A stretch of 64,000 nucleotides of DNA from Arenimonas sp. GTDB taxonomy: Bacteria; Pseudomonadota; Gammaproteobacteria; Xanthomonadales; Xanthomonadaceae. The notes beneath the pieces are model-generated. The model was not told where the DNA came from. It saw nothing but the letters and a program-made list of their open reading frames with translations, and made no database searches. Position numbers and translations under genes: made by a program. Location of the stretch: contig JAPLSJ010000030.1 of assembly GCA_026398695.1 (NCBI GenBank), positions 1 to 64,000 of the forward strand. Direction: 5' to 3'. Below, in pieces: positions 1-10,747 of the stretch. The first letter of the stretch is position 1, and every line of letters begins with the position of its first letter.

Positions 1-2
1 AC

Positions 3-395
3 ATCAACTCCACCATCGTCGACCCGAAGAACTTCGACCCGACCAGCTTCGTGGACGTGACGTCCGACGTTTGCATCATCCCGCCCAACTCGTTCGCGCT
101 GGCGCGCACGGTGGAGTTCTTCCGCATCCCGCGCGACACGCTGGTGGTGTGCCTGGGCAAGAGCACCTACGCGCGCTGCGGCATCATCGTCAACGTCACG
201 CCGCTCGAGCCGGAGTGGGAAGGCCACGTCACGCTGGAGTTCAGCAACACCACGCCGCTGCCGGCCAAGATCTACGCCGGCGAAGGCGTGGCGCAGATGC
301 TGTTCTTCCAGTCCGACGAAGTCTGCGAGACCTCGTACAAGGACCGCGGCGGCAAGTACCAGGGCCAGACCGGCGTGACGCTGCCGCGGACCTGA
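3..395 (+). CDS. dcd: dCTP deaminase, C-terminal part (5' truncated by window)
   Basis: Open frame from window edge; ...[53 protein letters not shown]... is typical Dcd. Confidence 0.93.
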   Translation: MNSTIVDPKNFDPTSFVDVTSDVCIIPPNSFALARTVEFFRIPRDTLVVCLGKSTYARCGIIVNVTPLEPEWEGHVTLEFSNTTPLPAKIYAGEGVAQMLFFQSDEVCETSYKDRGGKYQGQTGVTLPRT

Positions 396-404
396 GCCGC
401 GGCG

Positions 405-566
405 CTAGCCTCGCTTCATCAGCAGGCTCACGCCCAGCGCGATCAGGGCCACCGGCCACCACTTGATCAGGGTGGACCAGATCCGGAACTCCGGGATGAG
501 GTTGTTGGCGAGCAGCAGTGCGCCCAGCGCGATCAGGATCAGGGCGGGGACCAGGTTGTTCTTCAT
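405..566 (-). CDS. Small membrane protein, LiaI/LiaF-like TM region
   Basis: 53 aa MKNNLVPALILIALGALLLANNLIPEFRIWSTLIKWWPVALIALGVSLLMKRG, two hydrophobic segments. Confidence 0.7.
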   Translation of the reverse strand: MKNNLVPALILIALGALLLANNLIPEFRIWSTLIKWWPVALIALGVSLLMKRG

Positions 567-568
567 GC

Positions 569-1012
569 TCACTCCGGGGTGCGGGGGGAGGCGCCAGTGA
601 TGGCGTCCAGGTGGTGGCGCAGGGACGATACCAGCGCCTCGCGGCGCTCCGCCACGTAGGGTACCCGGGCGCCGCTGCCCCAGACCGGGCCGGGCCAGGC
701 GGCGTCGCCTTCGCTGCGCGCCACCACGTGCACGTGCAGCTGGCGGACGATGTTGCCCAGGGCGCCGATGTTGATCTTGTGGGCCGGCCCGAGCGAACGC
801 AGCAGGCGTCCGGCCAGGTTCACCTCGGCCAGCAGCTGCCGCTGGGCGCCACCGTCGAGGTCGATCCATTCCTCGGCGCCGGCCACGCGCGGCACCAGCA
901 CCAGCCAGGGGAAACGGGCGTCGTCCATCAGCCGCAGCTGCGACAGCGGGCCGTCCGCGACCAGCACCGAGTCGGCCGCCAGCCGCGGGTCGGGCTCGAA
1001 GTGGCCGGCCAC
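569..1012 (-). CDS. HIT domain protein
   Basis: ...KINIGALGNIVRQLHVHVVARSEGD... with HVHVV histidine triad; GTG start inferred just after the DLH gene. Confidence 0.8.
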   Translation of the reverse strand: MAGHFEPDPRLAADSVLVADGPLSQLRLMDDARFPWLVLVPRVAGAEEWIDLDGGAQRQLLAEVNLAGRLLRSLGPAHKINIGALGNIVRQLHVHVVARSEGDAAWPGPVWGSGARVPYVAERREALVSSLRHHLDAITGASPRTPE

Positions 1013-1014
1013 GG

Positions 1015-1677
1015 TCAGCGCACGTGCTTTTGCAGGAAGGCCAGGGTGCGGTCGAGGGCCTCCTGGGAGGTCGCGGCGTGGTAGCCGTCGCGCTGGTCGC
1101 AGTTGAACCCATGGCCCACCCCCGGCCAGACGGCGATTTCGGCGTCGGGCAGGGCCAGGCGGTGCTTCTGGACGTCCTCGGGCGGGATCAGGGCGTCGTT
1201 CTCGGCGAAGTGCAGCAGCAGCGGCGCCTTCGGGTGTTCCTTGAGCAAGGGCACCGTCCGGCCGCCGTAATAGCTGACGGCGGGGATGCCGAGCCTGGCG
1301 TTGGCGTAGTAAGCCACGCTGCCGCCCCAGCAATAGCCCACGGCCGCGACCCGGTTGTCCGCTTCCAGAAGGTCGTAGGCGCCCCGCACGCCGTCCAGGG
1401 CGCCGTCGAAGCCCAGCTCATCGGCGATCTGGCGGCCGCGGGCGACCCCTGCCTCGTCGTAGCCCAGCTCGGTGCCCGGGTGCACCAGGTCGAACAGGGC
1501 GGGAGCGACGGCCAGGTAACCGTAGTTGGCGAAGCGCTCGGCGACCTGCCGGATGTGGGAGTTAACGCCGAAGATTTCCTGGATCACGATGATCGCGCCG
1601 CGCGGCTTGTCGTGCGGCATGGCCTGCCAGCCCGAAATGCGGCCGTGGCGGGTGCTGATCGAGATGGTCTGGCCCAT
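1015..1677 (-). CDS. Dienelactone hydrolase family protein
   Basis: [35 protein letters not shown]...[14 protein letters not shown] family motifs. Confidence 0.9.
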   Translation of the reverse strand: MGQTISISTRHGRISGWQAMPHDKPRGAIIVIQEIFGVNSHIRQVAERFANYGYLAVAPALFDLVHPGTELGYDEAGVARGRQIADELGFDGALDGVRGAYDLLEADNRVAAVGYCWGGSVAYYANARLGIPAVSYYGGRTVPLLKEHPKAPLLLHFAENDALIPPEDVQKHRLALPDAEIAVWPGVGHGFNCDQRDGYHAATSQEALDRTLAFLQKHVR

Positions 1678-1771
1678 GGTTGGCTCCCCGTGCAGTGCCG
1701 GGTTCCAGCCTACACCGGGAGCAGACCCGGGGGAGCGCTATAATCCGCGCCCCGCCCAACTCCGGCCCGCC

Positions 1772-3106
1772 ATGTCCGCCAGCAACCCCAAGGTGGGCTT
1801 CGTCAGCCTCGGCTGCCCGAAAGCCCTCGTCGACTCAGAACGCATTTTGACCCAGCTCCGGGTCGAGGGCTACGAGATCGTCCCCAGCTATGACGCGGCC
1901 GACGTGGTGGTGGTCAACACCTGCGGCTTCATCGATTCGGCGGTGGAGGAAAGCCTCGACGCCATCGGCGAGGCCCTGGCCGAAAACGGCAAGGTCATCG
2001 TCACCGGCTGCCTGGGCAAGCGCCCCGAGCAGATCCGCGCGGCCCACCCGGGCGTGCTGTCCATCAGTGGCCCGCAGGACTACGGCAGCGTGATGAACGC
2101 GGTGCACGTGGCGCTGCCGCCGCGCCACGACCCGTTCATCAACCTGCTGCCCGACTACGGCCTCAAGCTCACGCCCAAGCACTACGCCTACCTCAAGATT
2201 TCCGAGGGCTGCAACCACCGCTGCACCTTCTGCATCATCCCCAGCATGCGCGGCGACCTGGTGTCGCGCCCGGTGGACGAAGTGCTGCGCGAGGCCGAGA
2301 AGCTGGCCCGCGGCGGCGTGCGCGAACTGCTGGTGGTGTCGCAGGACACCAGCGCCTACGGCGTGGACATGAAGTACGCCCCGCGCGACTGGAACGGCAA
2401 GAGCTACGAGACCCGCATGAAGGGCCTGTGCGAGGGCCTGTCGGAGCTCGGCATCTGGACCCGCCTGCACTACGTCTACCCGTACCCGCACGTGGACGAC
2501 ATCATCCCGCTGATGGCCGACGGCAAGATCCTGCCGTACCTGGACATCCCGTTCCAGCACGCCAGCCCGCGCATCCTCAAGCTGATGAAGCGCCCGGGCG
2601 CGGTGGACAAGACGCTCGAGCGCATCCAGCGCTGGCGGGAAATCTGCCCCGACATCACGATCCGCAGCACCTTCATCGTCGGCTTCCCGGGCGAGACCGA
2701 CGAGGACTTCGAGCAGCTGCTGTCGTTCCTGGACATGGCCGAGCTCGATCGCGTGGGCGCCTTCGCCTATTCGCCGGTGGACGGCGCCAGGGCCAACGAC
2801 CTGCCCGACGCCGTGCCCGAGGAAGTGAAGCAGGAGCGCCTGGCCCGCTTCATGGAGCTGCAGGCGCAGATCAGCGCCGAGAAGCTCGAGCGCAAGGTCG
2901 GCACGGTGCAGACGGTGATCATCGACGAGATCGACGGCGAGCTGGCCATCGGCCGCTCCAAGGCGGACGCGCCGGAAATCGACGGCCTGGTGCAGATCCA
3001 GGACGGTGCCGCCGCGGGCCTCAAGCCCGGCGACTTCTGCGAAGTGCGCATCATGGGCAGCGACGAACACGACCTGTTCGGCCTGGTCGGCCCCGACGAG
3101 GACTGA
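1772..3106 (+). CDS. rimO: Ribosomal protein S12 methylthiotransferase RimO
   Basis: [25 protein letters not shown]...[20 protein letters not shown] radical SAM motif. Confidence 0.97.
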   Translation: MSASNPKVGFVSLGCPKALVDSERILTQLRVEGYEIVPSYDAADVVVVNTCGFIDSAVEESLDAIGEALAENGKVIVTGCLGKRPEQIRAAHPGVLSISGPQDYGSVMNAVHVALPPRHDPFINLLPDYGLKLTPKHYAYLKISEGCNHRCTFCIIPSMRGDLVSRPVDEVLREAEKLARGGVRELLVVSQDTSAYGVDMKYAPRDWNGKSYETRMKGLCEGLSELGIWTRLHYVYPYPHVDDIIPLMADGKILPYLDIPFQHASPRILKLMKRPGAVDKTLERIQRWREICPDITIRSTFIVGFPGETDEDFEQLLSFLDMAELDRVGAFAYSPVDGARANDLPDAVPEEVKQERLARFMELQAQISAEKLERKVGTVQTVIIDEIDGELAIGRSKADAPEIDGLVQIQDGAAAGLKPGDFCEVRIMGSDEHDLFGLVGPDED

Positions 3107-3123
3107 CCCGGGGGCCTCGCCCC

Positions 3124-3157
3124 GTGGGAGGGCCATCGGGCCTGGAGGCGCTCCTAC
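3124..3157. repeat. REP-like short palindrome at rimO/greB junction
   Basis: GTGGGAG-ggccatcgggcctggaggcg-CTCCTAC; also CTCCTAC-ccctc-GTAGGAG at 3151-3169. Confidence 0.5.
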
Positions 3158-3657
3158 CCCTCGTAGGAGACGGCGAGGATGACGTAGCGCGCGGGGCCGG
3201 TGGGCAGCGCCACCTCGAACTCGTCGTCCACGCGCTTGCGCAGCGCCGAACGCGCCAGCGGTGAGTCGATGCTGATCCAGCCGGCGCGGGCGTCGGTTTC
3301 GTCCGGGCCGACGATGCGGTAGCGGGCGGGCTCCCCGCCGTCGGCCAGTTCAATCTCGAAGCAGGCTCCGAAGTAGATCGCGCCCGGGTCGGAGGGCTGG
3401 CCCTCGGCCACCTTCAGCGCCTCGAGCCGCTTGCTGAGGTAGCGCACGCGCCGGTCGATCTCGCCGAGCTGTTTCTTGCGGTAGGTGTACTCGGCGTTCT
3501 CGCTGCGGTCGCCTTCGGCGGCCGCTGCCGCAAGGGCCTTCACCACTTCGGGGCGCCGCACGCGCCACAGGTCGTCGAGCTCGGCGCGCAGGCGCTCGAA
3601 GCCGGCGCGCGTGATGATCGCCGTGGACCCTTCGGCCGGGGGACGCCAGCGGCCCAT
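3154..3657 (-). CDS. greB: Transcription elongation factor GreB
   Basis: [56 protein letters not shown]. Confidence 0.93.
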   Translation of the reverse strand: MGRWRPPAEGSTAIITRAGFERLRAELDDLWRVRRPEVVKALAAAAAEGDRSENAEYTYRKKQLGEIDRRVRYLSKRLEALKVAEGQPSDPGAIYFGACFEIELADGGEPARYRIVGPDETDARAGWISIDSPLARSALRKRVDDEFEVALPTGPARYVILAVSYEG

Positions 3658-3665
3658 GCGCGGGG

Positions 3666-5213
3666 TCAGCCCGCCGTGGCTTCGTAGGTCAGGCCGGCCC
3701 CGGGGCCCAGCGGCAGGCCCAGCGCGATCCATCCCGCGAACAGCACCGTCCAGCCGATCAGGAATACGAACGAGTACGGCATCATCGTGGCGACCACCGT
3801 GCCGATGCCGGCCTTGGGTTCATAGCGCTGCAGGAAGGCGATGACCAGGGCGAAGTAGCTCATCATCGGGGAGATGATGTTGGTGACCGAGTCGCCGATG
3901 CGATACGCCGTCTGGGTGACTTCGGGCGAGTAGCCCAGCAGCATGAACATGGGGATGAACACCGGCGCCATCAGAGCCCACTTCGCCGAAGCGGAGCCCA
4001 TGACCAGGTTCACCAGGGCGGTGAGCAGGATGAAGCAGATCAGCAGCGGTATCTTCGGCAGCCCGATGGATTTCAGCACTCCCGCGCCCTCGACGGCGAG
4101 GATGAGTCCAATCTGCGTCCAGTTGAACAGGGCGACGAACTGCGCGGCGAAGAACACCAGCACCAGGTAGCTGGCCAGCGTGCCCATCGACTTGGACATG
4201 GCCGCGACGACGTCGGCATCGCTGCGGATGGTGCCGGCGCCGACGCCATAGGCGATGCCCACCAGCGCGCCCGCCACGAAAATGACGGCCACGATGCCGT
4301 TGAGGAAGGGCGCCAGCGACTTGAGCAGGTCGGGCTCGCCGGCAAGGCGCAGGGCGCCGCCTTCCGGCACGGTGGCCCACAGCAGCAGGGCGCTCAGCGC
4401 CAGCGTGCTGATGGCGGCGTAGGACAGCCCCTTCTTCTCGGCGGCGGACAGCGGCTCGATGCGTTCGTCGCCGCGGCCGTATTGCCCGTCGGGAAAGCGC
4501 TTGGCGACGATCTTCTCGGTGACCCACCAGCCCAGCAGCGTGATCAGCGGCGTCGAGGCCTGCATGAAGAACAGGTTGGCCGCCGGGCTCACGCTGTAGG
4601 TCGGGTCGACGATGCGCGCGGCCTCCTGCGACAGGCCCGACAGCAGGGGGTCGATGGTTCCCAGCAGCAGGTTGGCGGAGTAGCCGCCCGAAACGCCGGC
4701 GAACGCCGCGGCAATGCCCAGGATGGGGTGCCGGCCTGCCGCCACGTAAAGCAAACCCGCCAGCGGAACCAGCAGCACGTAGCCGATCTCGCTCGCCATG
4801 TTCGACATCACGCCGGCGAACACCACGATCGGCGTGAGCAGGAAGCGCGGGGCATTGAGCACCACGATGCGCAGGCAGGCCCCGATCAGGCCGCTGTGCT
4901 CGGCCACGCCGATGCCGATCAGCGCAACCAGCACCGTGCCCAACGGTGCGAAACCGGTGAAGTTGGTGACCAGGCCGGCCATGATCCGCTGCAGGCCGTC
5001 GGCACTCATCAGGTTCACCGGCGCCACCACCTCGCCCGTCCGGGGATGCAGCACTGAAAAATCGAACAGGCTGATGATTCCGCTCAACAGCACGATGGCC
5101 AGGGTGAGCAGGAAGAAGAGGGTGGCCGGATGCGGGAGGATGTTTCCGGCGCGTTCGACCACGTCCAGGAATCGTTCGACGGGGGTTTTACGCGCGCTCA
5201 GGGCTTCGGACAT
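3666..5213 (-). CDS. AbgT family transporter
   Basis: Multi-TM protein; [14 protein letters not shown]...[15 protein letters not shown]...[24 protein letters not shown] typical AbgT. Confidence 0.92.
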   Translation of the reverse strand: MSEALSARKTPVERFLDVVERAGNILPHPATLFFLLTLAIVLLSGIISLFDFSVLHPRTGEVVAPVNLMSADGLQRIMAGLVTNFTGFAPLGTVLVALIGIGVAEHSGLIGACLRIVVLNAPRFLLTPIVVFAGVMSNMASEIGYVLLVPLAGLLYVAAGRHPILGIAAAFAGVSGGYSANLLLGTIDPLLSGLSQEAARIVDPTYSVSPAANLFFMQASTPLITLLGWWVTEKIVAKRFPDGQYGRGDERIEPLSAAEKKGLSYAAISTLALSALLLWATVPEGGALRLAGEPDLLKSLAPFLNGIVAVIFVAGALVGIAYGVGAGTIRSDADVVAAMSKSMGTLASYLVLVFFAAQFVALFNWTQIGLILAVEGAGVLKSIGLPKIPLLICFILLTALVNLVMGSASAKWALMAPVFIPMFMLLGYSPEVTQTAYRIGDSVTNIISPMMSYFALVIAFLQRYEPKAGIGTVVATMMPYSFVFLIGWTVLFAGWIALGLPLGPGAGLTYEATAG

Positions 5214-5368
5214 GGTCGGTTCCATGGAGGGTGGGGCGGAAGGGTCGCCGGCAGAGGGAAACTATAGCCGAGCCGCGGGCCCCGCCATCCGCTCCCGCGT
5301 TTTTCCGCGGCGGCCGCGCAGCCGCCCGGAATTGGATAATCTGGGCCGCCCCAAGCCTGGAAGCCGCC

Positions 5369-5920
5369 ATGACCCTGGTAATCGGCCTGCTGCTGCTCGC
5401 CCTCCTGGCCTGGGCCGTGTTCGCTTTCAATCGCCTGGTGCGCCTGCGCAACCAAGTGAAGGCCGGCTGGAGCGACATCGACGTGCAGCTGATGCGCCGG
5501 CACGACCTGGTGCCGCGCCTGGTGGAAGCGGTCCGCGCCTACGCCGGCCATGAAAAGGCCGTGCTTGAGCGCGTGACCGAACTGCGGGCCCAGGCCATGG
5601 CCACCACGTCGCCCGCGCGGCTGGCCAGCCTGGAGCAGGCCATCGAAAGCGACGTGGCCCGGCTGCTGGTGATCAAGGAGGCCTACCCCGAGCTCAAGGC
5701 CAGCGAGAATTTCCTCGCGCTGCAGCGCGACCTGGTGGACGTCGAGGACCACCTGCAGTACGCGCGCCGTTTCTACAACGGCGCGGTGCGCGAGCTCAAC
5801 GACGGCGTGCAGCGTTTCCCGGACCTGGTGCTGGCCCGCGCGCTGGGCTTTGCGGAGGCGGAGTTCTTCAAGGCCGGCGAAGAGGCCGGCGTGGCGCCCA
5901 GGCTGGAGCTGGGCCCGTGA
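5369..5920 (+). CDS. LemA family protein
   Basis: FNRLVRLRNQVKAGWSDIDVQLMRRHDLVPRLVEAVRAYAGHEKAVLERV. Confidence 0.92.
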   Translation: MTLVIGLLLLALLAWAVFAFNRLVRLRNQVKAGWSDIDVQLMRRHDLVPRLVEAVRAYAGHEKAVLERVTELRAQAMATTSPARLASLEQAIESDVARLLVIKEAYPELKASENFLALQRDLVDVEDHLQYARRFYNGAVRELNDGVQRFPDLVLARALGFAEAEFFKAGEEAGVAPRLELGP

Positions 5921-7656
5921 TCCGGCGCCTCGGGATCGCGGCGCTGGCGTGGCTGGCCCTGCTGTCGCCGGTGGCGGCGCAGGAACGCATCATCAGCTAC
6001 GACAGCGAGCTCAAGGTCAACGCCGACGGCAGCCTGGACGTGGTGGAAACCATCCGCGTGCGCGCCGAGGGCAACCAGATCCGTCGCGGCATCTATCGCG
6101 ATTTCCCCACCCGCTACCGCGACCAGTACGGCAACCGCATGGTGGTGGACTTCGAGCTGCGCGGCGTCGAGCGCGACGGCCGGCCCGAGCCGTACTTCAC
6201 CGAAGCCATGCCCAACGGCGTGCGCATCAATACCGGCAACGACGATTTCCTGCCCGTGCCGTCCGACATCACCTACACCCTGCGCTATCACACCACGCGG
6301 CAGCTGGGCTTCTTCGACGAGCACGACGAGATCTACTGGAACGTCACCGGCCTGGGCTGGGCCTTCCCGATCGACCAGGCGCAGGCGCGCGTGCAGCTGC
6401 CGGGGGCGGTGCCGCGGGTGCATATGCGCCTGGATGGCTACACCGGCTACGACGGCGAGAAGGGCACGGCCTTCGAGTCGGCCGCGCCGGCCGACGGGGT
6501 GGCCACCTTCCGCACCACCGCGCCGCTGGTGCCGCAGCAGGGCCTGACCATCGTGGTCGGTTTCCCCAAGGGGCTGGTGACGCCCCCGACGCGGCCGCAG
6601 CGCTGGGCCTGGTTCCTGCGTGACAACGGCGGCGTGCTGGTGGCGCTGGGCGGCCTGCTGGCGCTGGTGGCGTTCTACGCGTGGCGCTGGCACCGGCATG
6701 GCCGGGATCCGCAAGCGGGGCCGGTGTTCCCGCGCTACGCCCCGCCCGAAGGCTTCACCCCCGGCGAGCTGCGCATGCTGCGGCGCATGGGCCACGACCA
6801 CCTGTGCTTCGCCTCGGACGTGGTGGACATGGCGGTGCACGGCTGCCTCGAGATCCACGAGGGCGGCAGCGCCAAGGCCGACGGCTGGCGCCTGGTGCGG
6901 GTGCCGGGCGGCGATGCCGCGAGGCTGGGCGAAAGCCAGCGCGCGCTGTCGGCCAAGCTGTTCGCGGCCGGCGACCAGATCGTGCTCAAGAACACCGAGG
7001 CCTCGCGCGTGAGCGGCGCGATCATGGCCCAGGCAGTGGCGATGTCGAAGAAGCTCAAGCCGCGCTACTTCATTGGCAACGGCGGCAGCCTGCTGGTCGG
7101 CTTCCTGTTCTCGGTCGCGGTCGCGGCCGTGGCGCTGGCCGTTTCGGGCGGTGCGGGCGTGCTGGCGCTGGTCGTGCTGGCGGTGTTGGGCCTGGCCGCG
7201 CACATCACCTTCGCCTTCCTGCTCAAGGCGCCGACGACCGAGGGCCGCAAGCTGCTGGACGCGATCGAGGGCCTGCGCCTTTACCTGGGCGTGGCCGAAC
7301 GCGACGAGCTCCGGTCGATCAAGGGGCCCGCCGGCGAGGGCGCCGAGCCGGCGCTCGATGCCCGGCGCTACGAGGCCCTGCTGCCGTACGCGATGGCGCT
7401 GGAAGTGGAGGCCGCCTGGACCGGCAAGTTCGTCCGCGCGGTGGGCGAGGCGGCGGCGCGCGAAGCCTCCCCGACCTGGTACCACGGCCGCAGCCCGGTG
7501 GGCACGCTGGGCCTGGCCAGCATGGGCTCGTCGCTGGGGACCGCGCTGACGCGCGAAATCTCGTCGTCGTCCACGCCGCCCGGATCAAGTTCGGGCGGCG
7601 GTGGCGGCGGTTCGTCCGGTGGCGGCGGTGGCGGCGGCGGGGGTGGCAGCCGCTGA
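5917..7656 (+). CDS. DUF2207 domain-containing membrane protein with Gly/Ser-rich C-terminus
   Basis: GTG start overlaps lemA stop; ERIISYDSELKVNADGSLDVVETIRVRAEGNQIRRGIYRDFPTRY; ends SSGGGGGGSSGGGGGGGGGGSR. Confidence 0.88.
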   Translation: MIRRLGIAALAWLALLSPVAAQERIISYDSELKVNADGSLDVVETIRVRAEGNQIRRGIYRDFPTRYRDQYGNRMVVDFELRGVERDGRPEPYFTEAMPNGVRINTGNDDFLPVPSDITYTLRYHTTRQLGFFDEHDEIYWNVTGLGWAFPIDQAQARVQLPGAVPRVHMRLDGYTGYDGEKGTAFESAAPADGVATFRTTAPLVPQQGLTIVVGFPKGLVTPPTRPQRWAWFLRDNGGVLVALGGLLALVAFYAWRWHRHGRDPQAGPVFPRYAPPEGFTPGELRMLRRMGHDHLCFASDVVDMAVHGCLEIHEGGSAKADGWRLVRVPGGDAARLGESQRALSAKLFAAGDQIVLKNTEASRVSGAIMAQAVAMSKKLKPRYFIGNGGSLLVGFLFSVAVAAVALAVSGGAGVLALVVLAVLGLAAHITFAFLLKAPTTEGRKLLDAIEGLRLYLGVAERDELRSIKGPAGEGAEPALDARRYEALLPYAMALEVEAAWTGKFVRAVGEAAAREASPTWYHGRSPVGTLGLASMGSSLGTALTREISSSSTPPGSSSGGGGGGSSGGGGGGGGGGSR

Positions 7657-7670
7657 GGCCGCCCACGTCC

Positions 7671-9179
7671 TCAGCGTTTCTTGCCGCCCAGCAGGCTGCC
7701 CAGGATGCCGCGCAGCAGCTGCCGGCCCAGGCCGCTGGCCACGGTGCGGGTGGCTGACTTGGCCGCCGCTTCCACCGCGCCCTGGCGGCGCTTGTTGCCC
7801 CACAGGAATTCGTCGAGCTTCGACGGCGCGGCCGCGGGTTCGGCGGACTTGCCCGGTGCCGGTGCGTCCTTGCCGGCGCCAGGCGCGGGCGCCGGTGCCG
7901 TGGCCTGCTCGGCGCGCTTGGCCAGCATCTCGAACGCCGACTCACGGTTCACGGCGGTGTCGTACTTGTTGCCCACCGGGCTGCGGCCGCGCACGGCGGC
8001 GCGCTCGTCGGGAGTGATGGCGCCCATGCGGCAGCGCGGCGGCGCGATCAGCGCGCGCTCCACCGGCATCGGGATGCCCTTGTCGAGCAGCATGGACACC
8101 AGCGCCTCGCCCACGCCCAGTTCGCCGATGACTTTCGCGACGTCGAGCTTGGGGTTCTGCACGAAGGTTTCGGCGGCGGTGCGCACCGCCTTCTGGTCGC
8201 GCGGGGTGTAGGCGCGCAGCGCGTGCTGCACGCGGTTGCCCAGCTGGCCCAGCACGGTGTCGGGGATGTCGTCGGGGTTTTGCGAGCAGAAGTACACGCC
8301 CACGCCCTTCGAGCGGATCAGGCGCACCACCTGCTCGACGCGCTGCTGCAGCGCCGGCGGGCAATCGTCGAACAGCAGGTGCGCCTCGTCGAAGAAGAAC
8401 ACCAGCTTGGGCACGTCCAGGTCGCCCACTTCGGGCAGCGTCTCGAACAGCTCCGACAGCAGCCACAGCAGGAAGCTCGAATACAGCCGCGGCTTGAGGA
8501 TCAGCTGGTCGGCGGCCAGCAGGTTGATGACGCCGCGGCCCGACATGTCCTGGCGCATCAGGTCGGCCAGCTGCAGCGCCGGCTCGCCGAAGAACTGTTC
8601 GCCGCCGTCCTGTTCCAGCCGCAGCAGCGCGCGCTGGATCGCCGCCACCGACTGCGGGCTGACCAGGCCGTACTGCTTGCCGATTTCGGCCTTGTTCTCG
8701 CTGGTGAAGTTGAGCAGGGCGCGCAGGTCTTCCAGGTCCAGCAGCAGCAGGCCCTGGTCGTCGGCCAGCTTGAAGGCGATGTCCATCACGCCCGACTGCA
8801 CGTCGTTGAGCTCGAGCATGCGCGACATCAGCGCCGGCCCCACTTCCGACACCGTGGTGCGCACCGGGTGGCCCAGCTTGCCGTACAGGTCCCAGAACAC
8901 CACGGGGCTGGCTTCGTTGGCGTAGCCCTCGACGCCGATCTGCTGCACGCGCGCGGCGATCTTCTCGTTCGAGGTGCCGGCCATGGCCAGGCCGGCGATG
9001 TCGCCCTTCACGTCGGCCATGAATACCGGCACGCCCAGGCGGGAAAAGCCTTCGGCCATCACCATCAGGGTCACCGACTTGCCGGTGCCCGTGGCGCCGG
9101 CGACCAGGCCGTGGCGATTGCCGTATTTGCCCAGCAGGCGCACGGGCAGGTCGCCCTTGCCGATCAGGATGTCGCTCAT
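7671..9179 (-). CDS. DUF853/HerA-like P-loop ATPase (YjgR type)
   Basis: GKYGNRHGLVAGATGTGKSVTLMVMAEGFSRLGVPVFMADVKGDIAGLA. Confidence 0.93.
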   Translation of the reverse strand: MSDILIGKGDLPVRLLGKYGNRHGLVAGATGTGKSVTLMVMAEGFSRLGVPVFMADVKGDIAGLAMAGTSNEKIAARVQQIGVEGYANEASPVVFWDLYGKLGHPVRTTVSEVGPALMSRMLELNDVQSGVMDIAFKLADDQGLLLLDLEDLRALLNFTSENKAEIGKQYGLVSPQSVAAIQRALLRLEQDGGEQFFGEPALQLADLMRQDMSGRGVINLLAADQLILKPRLYSSFLLWLLSELFETLPEVGDLDVPKLVFFFDEAHLLFDDCPPALQQRVEQVVRLIRSKGVGVYFCSQNPDDIPDTVLGQLGNRVQHALRAYTPRDQKAVRTAAETFVQNPKLDVAKVIGELGVGEALVSMLLDKGIPMPVERALIAPPRCRMGAITPDERAAVRGRSPVGNKYDTAVNRESAFEMLAKRAEQATAPAPAPGAGKDAPAPGKSAEPAAAPSKLDEFLWGNKRRQGAVEAAAKSATRTVASGLGRQLLRGILGSLLGGKKR

Positions 9180-9283
9180 CAGGCACAGCTCCGTCGTGGA
9201 TTGTCCGGGCCGATTCTAGCCCGTGGCTTGCCGCGGCGGCGTCGTGGCCGCTAGGCTGCGCGCCTGCCGTCCGGAACCTGCCC

Positions 9284-10744
9284 ATGCGCGCGTCGTCCCT
9301 GCTTGTCCTGCTGTTTGGCGCCAGTACGCTGGTCTGTTCCCTTGGCGCCGAGGCGCGCCGCGTGCCGGCCAACGCCCAGAAGCTCTACGACACCCTCGGC
9401 CAGGCCAGCGAGCAGTACCGCGCCGGCGTGGACCTGCTGCGCAAGGGCGACACCGGCCCGGGCCGCGAGGCGATCCGGAAGGCCTCGGCCCAGCTGCTGG
9501 ACGCCGCCCGCCGCTGCGGCGACACCCGCGGCTGCGACACCGCGCGTTTCCTGGCGGCCTACGACGCCCTGGTGCAGCACGGCGCCGAGCTGGCCGCGGG
9601 CGGCGAAGGCTTCGCCGCCGGTGAGTCGGGCGTGCCGGGCAGCGGCGAGCGCTCGTGCGTGCTGGCCAACGTGCCCGAGGCGGGCCGTTCCATCGCCCTG
9701 CTCAAGGGCCGCGACCTGCGCGAGGTGATCGAACTCAACGAGCCGGTGAAGGCGGCCATGGCCGAGTGGCTCACCTGGATGCGCCCCAGCCTGATCACCA
9801 GCTGGGAGAACTACCAGCAGATGCGTTTCCTGATGTGGCCCGAGTACGAACAGGCGGGCCTGCCCGAAGCGCTGCTGTTCGGCATCCTGGCCAAGGAGTC
9901 CAACGGCCGCGTGCATGCGGTGTCGCGCGCCGGCGCCGCCGGCCCGATGCAGTTCATGCCGGCCACGGGCGCGCGCTTCGGCCTGGGCTGGCGCGACGGC
10001 TTCGACACCCGCTACGACCCGCAGCTGGCCGCGCGCGCCAGCGTGCTGTACTTCAACGAGCGCTTCGCCGAGCTCAACAACGACCTGGCCTTCGCGGTGG
10101 CGGCCTACAACGGCGGCGAAGGCCGCGCGCTCCGGCTCAAGCAGGCCTCCGGCGGCAAGGACTTCTGGGACCCGTCGGTGTATTCGCAGCTGCCGCCCGA
10201 GACGCGCGACTACGTGCCCTACGTGCTGGCCGCGGCCTGGCTGTTCCTGCATCCGGAGGACTACGGCCTGGAATTCCCGAAGGTGGACGGCGCGGCGACG
10301 GTGATGAAGCTGGCGGCGCCGGCGTCCATCTACCAGCTGGCGATCTGCCTGGGCGGGCCGCGCGAAGGCTTCTTCCGCCCGCTGCGCAACCTCAACCCGC
10401 GCCACGAGCCGCACACGCTGATGGCCGCGGGCACCGAGCTGCGCGTGCCGGTGGCCGTGCCGCCGCTGTACCGGGCGTCGTGCATCACCGGGCCACGCGC
10501 CGAACTGGCGGTGTCGCTGATGGCCGCCAGCAAGCCCACCGTGCCGGCCACGGCCACCCGCGCTCCGCAAAGCCCGGCGGTGGCCGGGCGCACCTACCGG
10601 GTGAAGTCGGGCGACACGCTCAGCTCCATCGCCCGTCGCCACGGCTGCGCCGGCCCGGACGAACTCGCCCGGTCCAACGGCCTGCGATCGCCCTACGTGA
10701 TCCGTTCCGGGCAGCGGCTGCAGCTCAAGGGCTGCAGGGGCTGA
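9284..10744 (+). CDS. Lytic transglycosylase with C-terminal LysM domain (MltD-like)
   Basis: LLFGILAKESNGRVHAVSRAGAAGPMQFMPATGARFGLG; C-term RTYRVKSGDTLSSIARRHG...IRSGQRLQLKG. Confidence 0.93.
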   Translation: MRASSLLVLLFGASTLVCSLGAEARRVPANAQKLYDTLGQASEQYRAGVDLLRKGDTGPGREAIRKASAQLLDAARRCGDTRGCDTARFLAAYDALVQHGAELAAGGEGFAAGESGVPGSGERSCVLANVPEAGRSIALLKGRDLREVIELNEPVKAAMAEWLTWMRPSLITSWENYQQMRFLMWPEYEQAGLPEALLFGILAKESNGRVHAVSRAGAAGPMQFMPATGARFGLGWRDGFDTRYDPQLAARASVLYFNERFAELNNDLAFAVAAYNGGEGRALRLKQASGGKDFWDPSVYSQLPPETRDYVPYVLAAAWLFLHPEDYGLEFPKVDGAATVMKLAAPASIYQLAICLGGPREGFFRPLRNLNPRHEPHTLMAAGTELRVPVAVPPLYRASCITGPRAELAVSLMAASKPTVPATATRAPQSPAVAGRTYRVKSGDTLSSIARRHGCAGPDELARSNGLRSPYVIRSGQRLQLKGCRG

Positions 10745-10747
10745 TCC

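Noticed and set aside
7560-7656. Gly/Ser-rich repeat at the end of the DUF2207 protein
   Set aside because: Glycine-rich tails are common in this family; no evidence of separate function.
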